A stretch of DNA of 64,000 bases from Yoonia tamlensis (GCF_900115105.1 NZ_FOYP01000001.1:257472-321471); one strand, 5' to 3'; counted from the stretch's first letter, positions 28,672-39,343 are shown. The notes: generated by a model not told the origin, from the letters alone. Numbers and translations: made by a program.

Positions 28672-28845
28672 GCGCAGTGACTATTACAAGACCCACAGTC
28701 CAATTGCGCTGCGCAGGCGCCGCTTTGGTTCTATGTACCGGCCTCACGCGCGAACACCTGTCTTTTCTGCATTGTTGTGCTAGACATTGGCCGCAACGCG
28801 GGTCTATTCCCGCCCTAAATTGCACATTATTGTCAGAGAGTATTC

Positions 28846-30555
28846 ATGACCCAAGACCTGGCCCCGATCCCCGAATTATACGTGTCTTATGACAGCGCCC
28901 AGAAACTCAAGGCCGAAGCCGGCGATCTGATTAGCCACGATCTGACGCCGCGCCAGATTTGTGATCTGGAACTGTTGATGAACGGCGGCTTTAACCCGTT
29001 GAAAGGGTTCCTGTCCGAAGCCGATTACAACGGTGTTGTCGAAAACATGCGCACTGCTGATGGCACACTTTGGCCGATGCCGATCACGCTCGATGTGACC
29101 GAAAAATTTGCCGATACGGTCGAGGTTGGCCAGGACATCGCGCTGCGCGACCAAGAAGGCGTGATCCTTGCGACGATGACTGTCACCGACAAATGGGTGC
29201 CGAACAAGTCACGCGAAGCCGAAAAAGTATTTGGCGCGGATGACGTAGCGCACCCTGCGGTGAACTATCTGCACAACCACGCGGGCGCGGTTTACCTTGG
29301 CGGCCCTGTCACGGGTATCCAGCAACCTGTGCATTATGATTTCCGTGCGCGCCGCGATACGCCCAATGAATTGCGTGCCTATTTCCGCAAAATGGGCTGG
29401 CGCAAGGTCGTGGCCTTCCAGACCCGCAATCCGCTGCACCGCGCGCATCAGGAACTGACATTCCGCGCCGCCCGCGAAGCCCAAGCCAACCTGTTGATCC
29501 ACCCCGTTGTTGGCCTGACGAAACCCGGCGATATCGATCACTTTACCCGCGTGCGCTGCTACGAGGCGGTGCTTGACCAATATCCTGCATCCACCACCGC
29601 GATGTCACTGTTGAACCTTGCGATGCGTATGGCCGGCCCGCGCGAGGCCGTTTGGCACGGGTTGATCCGCAAAAACCACGGCTGTACCCACTTTATCGTT
29701 GGGCGTGACCATGCAGGCCCCGGCAAAAACTCTGCCGGCGAAGATTTCTATGGCCCCTATGATGCGCAGGACCTGTTCCGCGAACATCAGGCCGAAATGG
29801 GCATCGAAATGGTCGACTTTAAGCACATGGTTTATGTGCAGGACCGTGCCCAATACGAGCCCGCAGATGAGATTGCGGACAAAGACGATGTGACCATCTT
29901 GAATATTTCCGGTACAGAATTGCGCCGCCGCCTGTCCGAAGGGCTCGAGATTCCGGAATGGTTCTCTTTCCCCACTGTGGTTGAAGAACTGCGCAGAACC
30001 CGTCCACCACGGGCAAGTCAGGGCTTTACCGTATTTTTCACAGGCTTCTCGGGTTCTGGCAAATCGACAATTGCAAACGCGTTGATGGTCAAATTGATGG
30101 AAATGGGCGGGCGTCCCGTGACATTGCTGGACGGCGATATCGTGCGCAAGAACCTGTCGTCGGAACTTGGCTTTAGCAAGGAACACCGCGATCTGAACAT
30201 TCGCCGGATCGGTTATGTTGCGTCCGAGATCACCAAAAACGGCGGCATCGCGATTTGCGCGCCGATCGCGCCCTATGCGGCAACCCGCCGTGCAGTACGT
30301 GAAGATATCGAACAATTCGGTGCCTTCATCGAAGTCCACGTCGCGACATCAATCGAAGAATGCGAACGCCGCGACCGCAAGGGGCTGTATAAACTGGCCC
30401 GCGAAGGCAAGATCAAGGAATTCACCGGCATTTCAGACCCTTACGACGTGCCTGAAAACCCTGAACTAAGCCTTGAAACCGAAAGCGTTGCCGTCGACAA
30501 TTGCGCACATCAGGTGATCCTGAAGCTTGAAAGCATGGGTCTGATCAAGGGTTAA
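28846..30555 (+). CDS. Bifunctional sulfate adenylyltransferase / adenylylsulfate kinase
   Basis: Makes APS and then PAPS from sulfate in one polypeptide of 569 residues. The N-terminal 390 residues are a PUA-like domain and ATP sulfurylase with QTRNPLHRAH at 192-201 and GRDHAGPG further on. The C-terminal part is APS kinase with P-loop G400-FSGSGK-S407 and the GGIAICAPIAPY segment. The fused form contrasts with CysDN systems. It stands alone here; PAPS could serve assimilation or sulfation of polysaccharides. The next genes are glycosyltransferase-like, but 30 bases apart without clear coupling. Confidence 0.95.
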   Translation: MTQDLAPIPELYVSYDSAQKLKAEAGDLISHDLTPRQICDLELLMNGGFNPLKGFLSEADYNGVVENMRTADGTLWPMPITLDVTEKFADTVEVGQDIALRDQEGVILATMTVTDKWVPNKSREAEKVFGADDVAHPAVNYLHNHAGAVYLGGPVTGIQQPVHYDFRARRDTPNELRAYFRKMGWRKVVAFQTRNPLHRAHQELTFRAAREAQANLLIHPVVGLTKPGDIDHFTRVRCYEAVLDQYPASTTAMSLLNLAMRMAGPREAVWHGLIRKNHGCTHFIVGRDHAGPGKNSAGEDFYGPYDAQDLFREHQAEMGIEMVDFKHMVYVQDRAQYEPADEIADKDDVTILNISGTELRRRLSEGLEIPEWFSFPTVVEELRRTRPPRASQGFTVFFTGFSGSGKSTIANALMVKLMEMGGRPVTLLDGDIVRKNLSSELGFSKEHRDLNIRRIGYVASEITKNGGIAICAPIAPYAATRRAVREDIEQFGAFIEVHVATSIEECERRDRKGLYKLAREGKIKEFTGISDPYDVPENPELSLETESVAVDNCAHQVILKLESMGLIKG

Positions 30556-30585
30556 ACCCTGAAGCCAAGATACTGGAGAAGCGGT

Positions 30586-31401
30586 GTGCCCACGATTGTT
30601 TCGTTGACAGCGATCCCGCCCCGCTTCGCCCATCTTGGTCCGGTTTTTGATGCGCTTTTGGCCCAGACCGCCAATATCGACGAAATACGCCTATATGTGC
30701 CAAAGCGGTTCCGCCGCTTTCCCGAATATGACGGGCAAGCCCCCGCTGTGCCAAAAGGCATACGGGTCATCCAGCCCGACGATGACCTTGGTCCAGCGAG
30801 CAAGGTTCTATTCGCGGTCGATGAGATGCGCGGAACCGACTGCAACATAATCTATTGCGATGACGATATATCCTATGAGCCAACCCGCTTTGCGCGCTTG
30901 ATCGCTGAAGCAAAAGCGCGTCCGGATCAATGTATCGCTGCCGATGGCGATCATGTTGCCGGCGGGGGCAAACGCCAAATGCCGCGCGCGGTTCGTGCCA
31001 AAAAAGATTTGGCTTATCGTGGCAGGCGTGCGCTACAGATCGGGAGCGAATTGGTCACGTTGACACGGCGGCCACGGCCGCAAATGCCACATATGGCAGT
31101 TTCCGGATTTGTTGATGTTGCGCGCGGATGGGGCGGTGTTTTGGTCAAACCATCGTTCTTTACGTCCGATGTCTTTGATATCCCTCAAGTTGTCTGGACG
31201 GTTGACGACCATTGGTTGTCCGGAAATATGGCGCGAAACAATGTGCCAATCTGGTCGCCAGCCGGTATTCCCAAACCGCAGTATGCCGGTGGCCGAGATG
31301 TGCATGCCTTGGTTGATGCGACCATTGAGGGGCATGGTAGATCAAGCGCGAGCGCGTTTTGCATTAAGTACATGCAAGATACATATGGAATTTGGCTCTA
31401 G
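30586..31401 (+). CDS. Glycosyltransferase-like protein, first of a tandem pair
   Basis: 271 residues, start GTG at 30586 with GGAGAAG upstream. It resembles a GT-A fold: VSLTAIPPRF at the start, then an acidic cluster YCDDDISY (D92-D94) placed like the metal-binding DxD of sugar-nucleotide transferases. A WTVDDHWLSG motif lies near residue 202. It aligns without gaps over the first 100 residues with the next gene (paralogue). No signal peptide or membrane segment is seen. Donor and acceptor unknown; the family name is not certain. Confidence 0.72.
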   Translation: MPTIVSLTAIPPRFAHLGPVFDALLAQTANIDEIRLYVPKRFRRFPEYDGQAPAVPKGIRVIQPDDDLGPASKVLFAVDEMRGTDCNIIYCDDDISYEPTRFARLIAEAKARPDQCIAADGDHVAGGGKRQMPRAVRAKKDLAYRGRRALQIGSELVTLTRRPRPQMPHMAVSGFVDVARGWGGVLVKPSFFTSDVFDIPQVVWTVDDHWLSGNMARNNVPIWSPAGIPKPQYAGGRDVHALVDATIEGHGRSSASAFCIKYMQDTYGIWL

Positions 31402-31435
31402 GCAGGGCGGCAGTGCAAGAATAGGAAGCAAGAAA

Positions 31436-32278
31436 ATGAGCCTTATTGTATCTCTTTCTACAATCCCGCCGCGGTTTTCCGACCTTCAGCCCGCACTTGA
31501 GGGATTGTTGCGGCAAACCGCGCCCGTTGACGAAATTCGGCTCTATATTCCCAAGGCATATCGCCGTTTTCCTGATTGGGACGGGCAATTGCCCGATGTC
31601 CCTAAGGGGATCAATATCATCCAGCCCGAAGAGGATATCGGGCCTGCAACAAAGGCATTATTTGCGGCGCGTGAACTTGCGGGCACTGATGCAGATTTAA
31701 TCTATTGCGATGATGACCGCATTTATCATCCGCGCTGGATCGAACAGATGATCGCCGCGCGTGGGCCGCGCAGCGATATTGCCGTAACAACAAGTGCGTT
31801 GGGGCAGGCGCATAGGGCTGGCATTCTGGCGCCGTCACGCCACGGCCCGCCACCCGTGCGCGCACGGTTCACCGATTTTACACAGGCGCATATGTGGGCG
31901 CTGCTTAAGCGTAAATTGCGACAACTGCTGACCGGTCATATCGTTCCAAAGCCGAACGGGCTTTTGCGCTATGCAAAGCCCGGGTTTGTGCATGTTGCCG
32001 AAGGTTTTGGCGCGGTTTTGGTCAAGCCCGACTTCTTTGACGAAACGATGTTTGATATCCCGCCTGTGCTTTGGTCGGTTGATGACATCTGGCTGTCAGG
32101 GCACCTTGAACGCAAGGGTATTGGTATCCTTTGCGCGTCCGGATTCGCAATACCGCCAACAACGGGAGCGCATGATCAGGCCGCGCTGGCTTCCAATGTT
32201 TTTGACGGCGCGGACCGGTCAGAGGCCAACGCCGCTTGCGTCAAATATATGCAGGAAACCTACGGTATCTGGCTTTAG
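31436..32278 (+). CDS. Glycosyltransferase-like protein, second of a tandem pair
   Basis: 280 residues from ATG 31436 (AGGAAG upstream); a frame open from 31109 is overlapped by the previous gene and is not used. Shared with its neighbour are IVSLSTIPPRF, VDEIRLYIPKAYRRFPDWDGQ, IIQPEEDIGPATK, the acidic YCDDDRIY and WSVDDIWLSG. The middle (about 110-185) diverges most. Clearly a tandem duplication that has since drifted. Its last 4 bases overlap the end of the convergent DUF1150 gene. Probable role: sugar transfer to a cell-surface or secreted molecule, inferred from fold only. Confidence 0.72.
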   Translation: MSLIVSLSTIPPRFSDLQPALEGLLRQTAPVDEIRLYIPKAYRRFPDWDGQLPDVPKGINIIQPEEDIGPATKALFAARELAGTDADLIYCDDDRIYHPRWIEQMIAARGPRSDIAVTTSALGQAHRAGILAPSRHGPPPVRARFTDFTQAHMWALLKRKLRQLLTGHIVPKPNGLLRYAKPGFVHVAEGFGAVLVKPDFFDETMFDIPPVLWSVDDIWLSGHLERKGIGILCASGFAIPPTTGAHDQAALASNVFDGADRSEANAACVKYMQETYGIWL

Positions 32279-32499
32279 TGTACGGTGACCGGCACCATGT
32301 CGTTTTCGCGGGCAAGGTGAAAGGCCAGTTTGCGGTTGGCAACAAGCGCAAGCTGTTCGCCTTCGGCGTTATGGACTGAAAACAGTGTTTCCAGATCACC
32401 GATCTGTTCGCGCATATCCGCGGGCAGGTCAGCGGCCAAAACGGGTTTCACGTAAACGATGTCCGACGCGAGAGCGTCCATGTCAAACTTGGTGTTCAT
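32275..32499 (-). CDS. DUF1150 small protein downstream of hsp20
   Basis: 74-residue acidic protein of the DUF1150 family, usual in Alphaproteobacteria immediately after an hsp20 gene. Start ATG 32499 with AAGGA about 6 bases upstream; only 3 bases separate it from the hsp20 stop, so the two are one operon. No membrane helix. Function unknown; expression under heat stress is inferred from the shared promoter. Confidence 0.85.
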   Translation of the reverse strand: MNTKFDMDALASDIVYVKPVLAADLPADMREQIGDLETLFSVHNAEGEQLALVANRKLAFHLARENDMVPVTVH

Positions 32500-32502
32500 G
32501 GC

Positions 32503-32916
32503 TTATCCTTTCCGGATGTTGATTGTTTGCACGACGCGATCAGGCACAGCGCGGGTCAGGTCGACATGCAGCAACCCGTTTTCGATGGTTGCTTCACCGA
32601 CATCGACCCCGTCGGCCAGCACAAATGACCGCTGGAACTGCCGCGCGGCAATGCCCCGATGCAGATAGACCCGCCCTTCGGCTTCGTCGTTCTGGCGGCC
32701 ACGGATCACAAGCGAGCTATCCTCGACGGTGATCGCAAGATCGTTTTCGGAAAAACCGGCAACCGCCAGCGTAATCCGGTAGGAGTTTTCAGATGTCTGT
32801 TCGATGTTGTAGGGCGGATAACCGTCATTGCCGGTTTTCGCGGTGCGTTCGACCAGCCGTTCAAGCTGTTCAAATCCAAGAAGGAACGGATGGGTTCCCA
32901 AAGCCAGTTTTGTCAT
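32503..32916 (-). CDS. Hsp20/alpha-crystallin small heat-shock protein
   Basis: ATP-independent holdase chaperone, 137 residues. The alpha-crystallin domain covers about residues 35-130, with ITLAVAGFSENDLAITVEDS and the conserved LHRGIAARQFQRSFVLADGV region. The family C-terminal I-x-I is represented by the QTINIRKG end. RBS AAAGGA before ATG 32916. A heat-shock-type promoter lies 65-93 bases upstream. Confidence 0.92.
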   Translation of the reverse strand: MTKLALGTHPFLLGFEQLERLVERTAKTGNDGYPPYNIEQTSENSYRITLAVAGFSENDLAITVEDSSLVIRGRQNDEAEGRVYLHRGIAARQFQRSFVLADGVDVGEATIENGLLHVDLTRAVPDRVVQTINIRKG

Positions 32917-32980
32917 TAGACACGTCCTTTGCTAAGCGACTGTCGCGTTTGCGGCCCCGATTGCGGCGACCTTTCCTAAA

Positions 32981-33009
32981 ATATGGGGGGCTGCGTGCAA
33001 TTGATCAAG
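32981..33009 (-). promoter_or_regulatory. Heat-shock sigma-32-type promoter of hsp20
   Basis: On the minus strand CTTGAT (33009-33004) is followed after 16 bases by CCCATAT (32987-32981). This agrees with the CTTGA / CCCAT-type elements of RpoH promoters. It sits correctly upstream of the hsp20-DUF1150 operon. Confidence 0.55.
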
Positions 33010-33085
33010 TGTAAGTATTAAGATGTTTTGTGCTAAGGCTTGGCATATAGTCGACTTGAATACAGGGAAACGGGCACAGGTATCT

Positions 33086-33304
33086 ATGAACAGCTCTTCT
33101 AAAATGGATCAGGTAGAGGTTTTGCGCGTTGAGCTGGCCGTCATGAAACAGGAACATCGTGATCTTGATACGGCGATTACAGCGCTGAATGAACGCGGTG
33201 CGCCGGATATGCTGACGCTCAAGCGGCTCAAACGGCAAAAGCTGCTTCTCAAGGACAAGATTGTCCGTCTCGAAGATCGCATTTTGCCTGATATTATTGC
33301 GTGA
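33086..33304 (+). CDS. DUF465 (YdcH-like) small coiled-coil protein
   Basis: 72 residues from ATG 33086; an in-frame ATG 63 bases earlier lacks a ribosome site. The sequence (VEVLRVELAVMKQEHRDLDT, then LKRLKRQKLLLKDKIVRLED) is a charged helical hairpin typical of DUF465/YdcH. Such proteins are abundant and small; their function is not established. 68 bases before purE and transcribed with it or from its own promoter. Confidence 0.82.
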   Translation: MNSSSKMDQVEVLRVELAVMKQEHRDLDTAITALNERGAPDMLTLKRLKRQKLLLKDKIVRLEDRILPDIIA

Positions 33305-33372
33305 AATGGCGTTGCAGCGCGGCGCGCCTTGGCTATAGTGCCGCTTCCTTTTGAAATCAGGGATATCTGAAC

Positions 33373-33861
33373 ATGACGCAACCGATGGTCGGCATTATAA
33401 TGGGCAGCCAATCCGATTGGCCCACCATGCGCGAGGCGGCAGATGTGCTTGATGAATTGGGTGTCGCTTACGAGACCAAAATCGTTTCGGCGCACCGCAC
33501 CCCAGACCGGTTGTGGGATTATGGCAAGACAGCGGTCGACCGCGGTTTGCAGGTGATTATTGCAGGCGCTGGCGGGGCTGCGCATTTGCCAGGCATGATG
33601 GCGTCCAAAACCCGCGTGCCGGTGATTGGTATCCCTGTGCAAACCAATGCGCTGTCGGGTGTTGATAGTCTTTATTCGATCTTGCAAATGCCGCGCGGCT
33701 TTCCCGTGGCCACTATGGCCATTGGCGCAGCCGGTGCCAAGAATGGCGGGTTGATGGCCGCAGGTATCCTTGCGTTGCAAGATCCTGCGCTGGCGGCCCG
33801 TCTTGATGCGTGGCGCGCCGCACTTTCTGCCTCTATTCCGGATGAACCGACAAATGACTAA
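33373..33861 (+). CDS. purE: N5-carboxyaminoimidazole ribonucleotide mutase
   Basis: Converts N5-CAIR to CAIR in purine synthesis. 162 residues, normal for class I PurE. Conserved GSQSDWPTM near the N-terminus, SAHRTPDRL around residues 38-46 and [11 protein letters not shown] follow family order. purK overlaps its last 8 bases, so the two steps are coupled. Confidence 0.96.
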   Translation: MTQPMVGIIMGSQSDWPTMREAADVLDELGVAYETKIVSAHRTPDRLWDYGKTAVDRGLQVIIAGAGGAAHLPGMMASKTRVPVIGIPVQTNALSGVDSLYSILQMPRGFPVATMAIGAAGAKNGGLMAAGILALQDPALAARLDAWRAALSASIPDEPTND

Positions 33862-34924
33862 GCCTTTGCCCGTCGGGGCCACAATCGGTATTTTGGGCGG
33901 TGGCCAGTTGGGCCGCATGCTATCAGCTGCCGCATCACGTCTGGGGCTGAAAACCCACATCTTTGAACCGGGCGCAAACCCGCCCGCCGCCGATGTTGCC
34001 CATGCGGTGACAACGGCAAGCTACGATGATCACGCGGCTCTCACGGCCTTTGGCAATGCGGTGGATGTGATCACCTATGAGTTCGAAAATATCCCGACCT
34101 CTGCGCTGGACCTGCTTGAATCGCTTGCGCCGATCCATCCGGGCCGTCAGGCGTTGGCGACAAGTCAGGACAGGCTGACCGAAAAGAATTTCTTGCAAAG
34201 CTTGGGTCTGCAAACCGCGCCCTTTGCGAATGTGGAAAACGCAGGTGATCTGGCCAAGGCGATTGCCGAAATAGGCACGCCCGCGATCCTGAAAACGCGG
34301 CGCATGGGTTATGATGGCAAGGGCCAAGCGCGGATCATGGCACCCCTAGATGCCGATCAGGCACTGGCCGATATGGCTGGCGCACCCGCGATCCTTGAAG
34401 GGTTTATCAACTTTAGCCACGAGGTGTCGATCATTGGCGCGCGCGGCGCTGACGGTGCGGTTGCCTGTTATGATCCGGGCGAAAATGTCCATGAAGACGG
34501 CATTTTACGCACCACAACCGTGCCTGCCAACCTCAAGCCGAGCCAACGCACAGATGCGGTGTTGCTTGCTGCGAATATCCTGAACGCGCTTGATTATGTT
34601 GGTGTGATGGGGGTTGAATTATTCGTGACCCCAAACGGGTTGATCGTGAATGAAATCGCGCCGCGTGTGCATAATTCGGGGCATTGGACCCAGAATGGCT
34701 GTACGGTCTGCCAGTTTGAACAGCATATCCGTGCCGTTGCGGGCTGGCCTTTGGGCAGCGGTGTGCGCCATGCGGATGTCGTGATGGAAAACCTGATCGG
34801 TGACGATATGGACCGCTTGCCGGAACTTGCGCACACGGATGCGGCGATCCACCTATATGGCAAGGCGGATGTCAAACCGGGCCGTAAGATGGGCCATGTG
34901 AACCGGATTGTCACAAAGGGTTAA
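33854..34924 (+). CDS. purK: 5-(carboxyamino)imidazole ribonucleotide synthase
   Basis: ATP-grasp enzyme that carboxylates AIR with bicarbonate to give the PurE substrate. 356 residues from ATG 33854, inside the end of purE; a further upstream in-frame ATG would be deep in purE. N-terminal [15 protein letters not shown]-grasp [11 protein letters not shown], and [14 protein letters not shown] near residue 265 are diagnostic. The 3' end overlaps the convergent hydrolase by 4 bases. Confidence 0.96.
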   Translation: MTKPLPVGATIGILGGGQLGRMLSAAASRLGLKTHIFEPGANPPAADVAHAVTTASYDDHAALTAFGNAVDVITYEFENIPTSALDLLESLAPIHPGRQALATSQDRLTEKNFLQSLGLQTAPFANVENAGDLAKAIAEIGTPAILKTRRMGYDGKGQARIMAPLDADQALADMAGAPAILEGFINFSHEVSIIGARGADGAVACYDPGENVHEDGILRTTTVPANLKPSQRTDAVLLAANILNALDYVGVMGVELFVTPNGLIVNEIAPRVHNSGHWTQNGCTVCQFEQHIRAVAGWPLGSGVRHADVVMENLIGDDMDRLPELAHTDAAIHLYGKADVKPGRKMGHVNRIVTKG

Positions 34925-35643
34925 TCAAGCCCCAAGATGATGTCGGTCAGGCTCAGGCTGTGGTCAAAGCGTCCGTTCTTGAGGAACAGCAGAACCTCTT
35001 CCATGACCAGCGGATTGTTCATCATGAACGTATGGGTGACGGGCAGGATGATCATGTCGGTCATCCCGTCGAGCCGCGTAGAGGCGACTGAAACCTTGCC
35101 GTCGTCCGGCCCCTCGATTAGGGCGGAATAGACAAGGTTCAGGCTGCGGTCGCCGGCGATAATGCCGATCTCGACTGGCAGATATGCGATGCTATTGGGT
35201 ACGCTGCTGGGTTCGGTGCCCAGCTGCAGGCCGGCAGGGCCGTTCACCCATTGAAACGGCTCGAACTCGCCGAAAATATCAACCAGTTCCGACCCGCCGT
35301 TAGGTGGCCCGAGCATAACCACGCGGCCCATCTGTTCGGGGCGGTTTTCGGTCAGCCAAAGCCGCACCAGAATCCCGCCCATCGAATGGGTCACAAAGTT
35401 GATCCGCGCGTCACCACAGGCGGCAACATCTTCGGTCAGATGGTCATTCACAAGCGTTTCAATCGGGGCTTCGGTGGATGGGTAGCCACGGTTCACCACC
35501 CTATAGCCCGCATCCTCGAGCACCAGCTGCATCGGGGTCAGCGACATTTCCGAACGGGCAAGCCCGTGCAAAAGCACAACGCAATCCTGCGCCGCGGATG
35601 CGGACCCGAATAGGCAAGCGAAGGCTGCAATGACGTATTTCAT
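34921..35643 (-). CDS. Secreted or periplasmic alpha/beta hydrolase, lipase-like
   Basis: 240 residues. A signal peptide is likely ([18 protein letters not shown], cut near residue 18). An oxyanion HG motif (LLHGLAR) and the nucleophile elbow THSMGG with S87 place it in the alpha/beta-hydrolase/lipase-like group; a His in the PVTHTFM segment near the C-terminus may complete the triad. Substrate unknown, possibly lipid or ester. Separate from its neighbours by 49 bases on one side and convergent with purK. Confidence 0.82.
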   Translation of the reverse strand: MKYVIAAFACLFGSASAAQDCVVLLHGLARSEMSLTPMQLVLEDAGYRVVNRGYPSTEAPIETLVNDHLTEDVAACGDARINFVTHSMGGILVRLWLTENRPEQMGRVVMLGPPNGGSELVDIFGEFEPFQWVNGPAGLQLGTEPSSVPNSIAYLPVEIGIIAGDRSLNLVYSALIEGPDDGKVSVASTRLDGMTDMIILPVTHTFMMNNPLVMEEVLLFLKNGRFDHSLSLTDIILGLD

Positions 35644-35692
35644 ACAGCTATAGATAGCAGGCTTGCGGCATAGGAAAAGGGCAAACCATGCG

Positions 35693-36523
35693 TCACCTTT
35701 GTGTGATCAGCGACAATCCGATGCCGCCCAGCACAAGAATGCCCGCAACCACCATCCGCGCGCTAATCGGCTCTCCCAGAAACAACGCGCCAAAGCCAAC
35801 GGCAATTACGGGCACGCTCAGTTGTGCTGTGCCTGCGACGGGCGTCGCGAGTTTGGGCAAGATCTGATACCACAGCGCATAGCCCAGCCCGGACGTGAGC
35901 GCGCCCGCGGTCACGGCGGTAGCGATCCCCATCATCGGCACCGCGCCCATGTCCAGCAGCCCGATCGCCACCAGAGGCACACACAAAAGAAAATTGCTTG
36001 CCGTCGCGCCCAGCGGATCGGTTTCGCGGCGCCCAAGGAGCGTGTATGCCCCCCAGCCCACGGCGGCGGCAATCATCGCCGCAACGCTGACCAGCGGTGT
36101 CGGGCTGGATTGCGTGGGCCAGAGCAAGACACAAAGCCCGATGAGCGACAGCGTCACGCCCAGCCAGCGCAGCGGTGCGATCGGCTGCTTTTCAACGATG
36201 GCCCAGCCAAAGATAACAACCTGAAGCGCGCCAAACAGGATCAACGCGCCGAAGCCAGCATCTAGCCCCTGATAGGCCCATGAAAATCCGATCATATAGG
36301 TGGCCAAGCTCGCGGCTCCGGCAAGACGTTTGCGGGTGAATACGGTCGGGGCGGACTTGCTGCGCAGTGCAATCAACAGCCAAAGCATGCCCGCACCCGC
36401 AATTACCCTGATCGCGGCAAAGCCAAGCGGGTCCATGCCAAATCGCGCCACGCCTATACGGTTCAGTACCGAATTTGCGGCAAAAGCTGTCATCGTCAGC
36501 GTCACAAGCACAAATAGCCTCAT
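35693..36523 (-). CDS. EamA/DMT-family transporter
   Basis: 276-residue integral membrane protein with about ten hydrophobic segments and the internal two-fold EamA repeat (about 5-130 and 145-270). Members export amino acids or other small metabolites; the substrate here cannot be predicted. It overlaps the GNAT gene by 4 bases, so the two are probably co-expressed. Confidence 0.88.
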   Translation of the reverse strand: MRLFVLVTLTMTAFAANSVLNRIGVARFGMDPLGFAAIRVIAGAGMLWLLIALRSKSAPTVFTRKRLAGAASLATYMIGFSWAYQGLDAGFGALILFGALQVVIFGWAIVEKQPIAPLRWLGVTLSLIGLCVLLWPTQSSPTPLVSVAAMIAAAVGWGAYTLLGRRETDPLGATASNFLLCVPLVAIGLLDMGAVPMMGIATAVTAGALTSGLGYALWYQILPKLATPVAGTAQLSVPVIAVGFGALFLGEPISARMVVAGILVLGGIGLSLITQR

Positions 36524-37008
36524 TGTGTGAAGGCCGCCGGATAGACAAGCGTTTGCGCGGGCGCTTGGTCGATGCCTGCGACCAGCGTGTTTTTGATCGG
36601 GTAGGGGGATTGCAGGTTTTTGGCCAGTTCATGTGAAAACCCTGCGCGGGCATAGAAATCTGGGTTCCCCAAGACCACCACCGGGGTTTTGGTCAGCCGC
36701 GCCCATTCTGTCAGCACGCCAAGCATCCGTCTGCCATAGCCGCGCCCCTGCACATCGGAATGGATCGCCACAGGCGCCAGACACAGCCAGCCTTTGGGCT
36801 TCACCAGATATGACAGCGCGTAGTAGCCGATGATTCGCCCGCCCATCGGCAGGACCGTTTCGCCCGCAATGACGCGCGCCTTGCGGAGTTTGGCCACAAG
36901 CTGCGCTTCGGCAGGGCTGCCAAAAGATTGGGTCAACAGCGCATCAACCGCGGCTTCTTCGCCGTGCTTCATATCGCGCGCAAATTCGGGGGATTGGAAC
37001 AGGTTCAT
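36520..37008 (-). CDS. GNAT-family N-acetyltransferase
   Basis: 162 residues from ATG 37008; the longer frame to 37110 would include the hairpins upstream and is not used. The acetyl-CoA binding motif A is visible as VQGRGYGRRMLGVLTEWA, preceded by LAPVAIHSD and followed by VVVLGNPDFYARAGF. This resembles the YhbS-like GNAT subgroup. Acceptor unknown. Coupled to an EamA exporter gene by a 4-base overlap, which could point to detoxification of a shared compound; that is speculation. Confidence 0.88.
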   Translation of the reverse strand: MNLFQSPEFARDMKHGEEAAVDALLTQSFGSPAEAQLVAKLRKARVIAGETVLPMGGRIIGYYALSYLVKPKGWLCLAPVAIHSDVQGRGYGRRMLGVLTEWARLTKTPVVVLGNPDFYARAGFSHELAKNLQSPYPIKNTLVAGIDQAPAQTLVYPAAFTQ

Positions 37009-37051
37009 CCGCGCGACGTTATCTGTGGCAAACGGTGGCGTCCAGCGCTGG

Positions 37052-37098
37052 CAAAATCTCATCGAGATTTTGTGACCAGAGTTTCGATGAAACTCTGG
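37052..37098. repeat. Two adjacent perfect hairpins upstream of the GNAT gene
   Basis: Arms CAAAATCTC/GAGATTTTG with loop ATC (37052-37072), then arms CCAGAGTTTC/GAAACTCTGG with loop GAT (37076-37098). They lie beyond the groEL terminator on the minus strand and before the GNAT start. Size, tight loop and end-to-end placement match the set at 19303-19377. Confidence 0.85.
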
Positions 37099-37108
37099 CG
37101 TGCAACGC

Positions 37109-37139
37109 AAAAAGGGCGGCCCCGGATGGGACCGCCCTT
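37109..37139 (-). terminator. Intrinsic terminator of groESL
   Basis: On the minus strand AAGGGCGG pairs with CCGCCCTT across an imperfect inner stem and a 4-base loop, followed by TTTTT. It lies about 107 bases after the groEL stop and ends the groESL transcript. Confidence 0.85.
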
Positions 37140-37181
37140 CAATTAGTTTTATGTGTTTGGCAAATAGACTTCATGGCTCTC

Positions 37182-37242
37182 GTCGTTTCTGGAGAAACGA
37201 CTGCCGCCCTGCAGTCTGAGCCGAATTTCCTTGCGGAAATTC
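37182..37242. repeat. Hairpins between the groEL stop and its terminator
   Basis: Arms GTCGTTTC/GAAACGAC with loop TGGA (37182-37201), a weaker ACTGC/GCAGT hairpin (37200-37215), then arms GAATTTCC/GGAAATTC with loop TTGC (37223-37242). The last ends 3 bases from the groEL stop. They would be transcribed as a folded 3' untranslated tail. Confidence 0.8.
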
Positions 37243-37245
37243 TGC

Positions 37246-38913
<1,668 letters not shown>

Positions 38914-38934
38914 CTAATTGCGTGACATGCGTAG

Positions 38935-38952
38935 GGTGGATCTTGATCCACC
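38935..38952. repeat. GGTGGATC palindrome between groES and groEL
   Basis: GGTGGATC-TT-GATCCACC, preceded by GTA, lies in the 70-base gap of the operon. A longer perfect relative is at 61213-61238. The pair looks like a dispersed REP-type palindrome. It may reduce or tune groEL expression relative to groES, which is not shown. Confidence 0.75.
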
Positions 38953-38962
38953 TGCGCCGGAA

Positions 38963-39247
38963 TTACAGAATTCCGAGAATGTCGCTTTCTTTCATGATCA
39001 ACAGGTCTTCGCCGTCGATCTTGACTTCTGTGCCGGACCATTTGCCAAACAGCACCTTGTCGCCTGCTTTCACAGCCATCGGGATCAGCTCACCGCTGTC
39101 TTTGCGCGCGCCTTCGCCAGTGCTTACAACTTCGCCTTCAGCGGGCTTTTCTTTTGCGCTGTCAGGAATGATCAAGCCGCCAACAGTCTTTTCGTCGCCT
39201 TCAATGCGACGAACGAGTACGCGGTCGTGAAGTGGTGTAAATGCCAT
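38963..39247 (-). CDS. groES: Co-chaperonin GroES (10 kDa)
   Basis: 94-residue lid of the GroEL barrel. [20 protein letters not shown], the mobile-loop region [20 protein letters not shown] and [20 protein letters not shown] are diagnostic. RBS GGAGAAG before ATG 39247. The CIRCE element lies 34-60 bases upstream. Confidence 0.98.
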   Translation of the reverse strand: MAFTPLHDRVLVRRIEGDEKTVGGLIIPDSAKEKPAEGEVVSTGEGARKDSGELIPMAVKAGDKVLFGKWSGTEVKIDGEDLLIMKESDILGIL

Positions 39248-39280
39248 TTCAGAACTTCTCCAGTTCGGGTTTCTCTTGTG

Positions 39281-39307
39281 TTAGCACTCAGCACGTCCGA
39301 GTGATAA
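39281..39307. promoter_or_regulatory. CIRCE element (HrcA operator) of groESL
   Basis: TTAGCACTC, 9 bases, GAGTGATAA: the CIRCE inverted repeat with one mismatch in the second arm (consensus GAGTGCTAA). It lies just upstream of groES, overlapping the likely transcription start. HrcA repression is the established role; hrcA is not in this window. Confidence 0.92.
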
Positions 39308-39315
39308 CGTATCGT

Positions 39316-39343
39316 AATTAGGCATGCAAAACCCCCGAGTCAA
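39316..39343 (-). promoter_or_regulatory. Likely groESL promoter
   Basis: Minus strand TTGACT (39343-39338), 16-base spacer, CTAATT (39321-39316), then the CIRCE element 9 bases downstream. Spacing fits a sigma-70 or heat-shock promoter controlled by HrcA. Confidence 0.5.
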
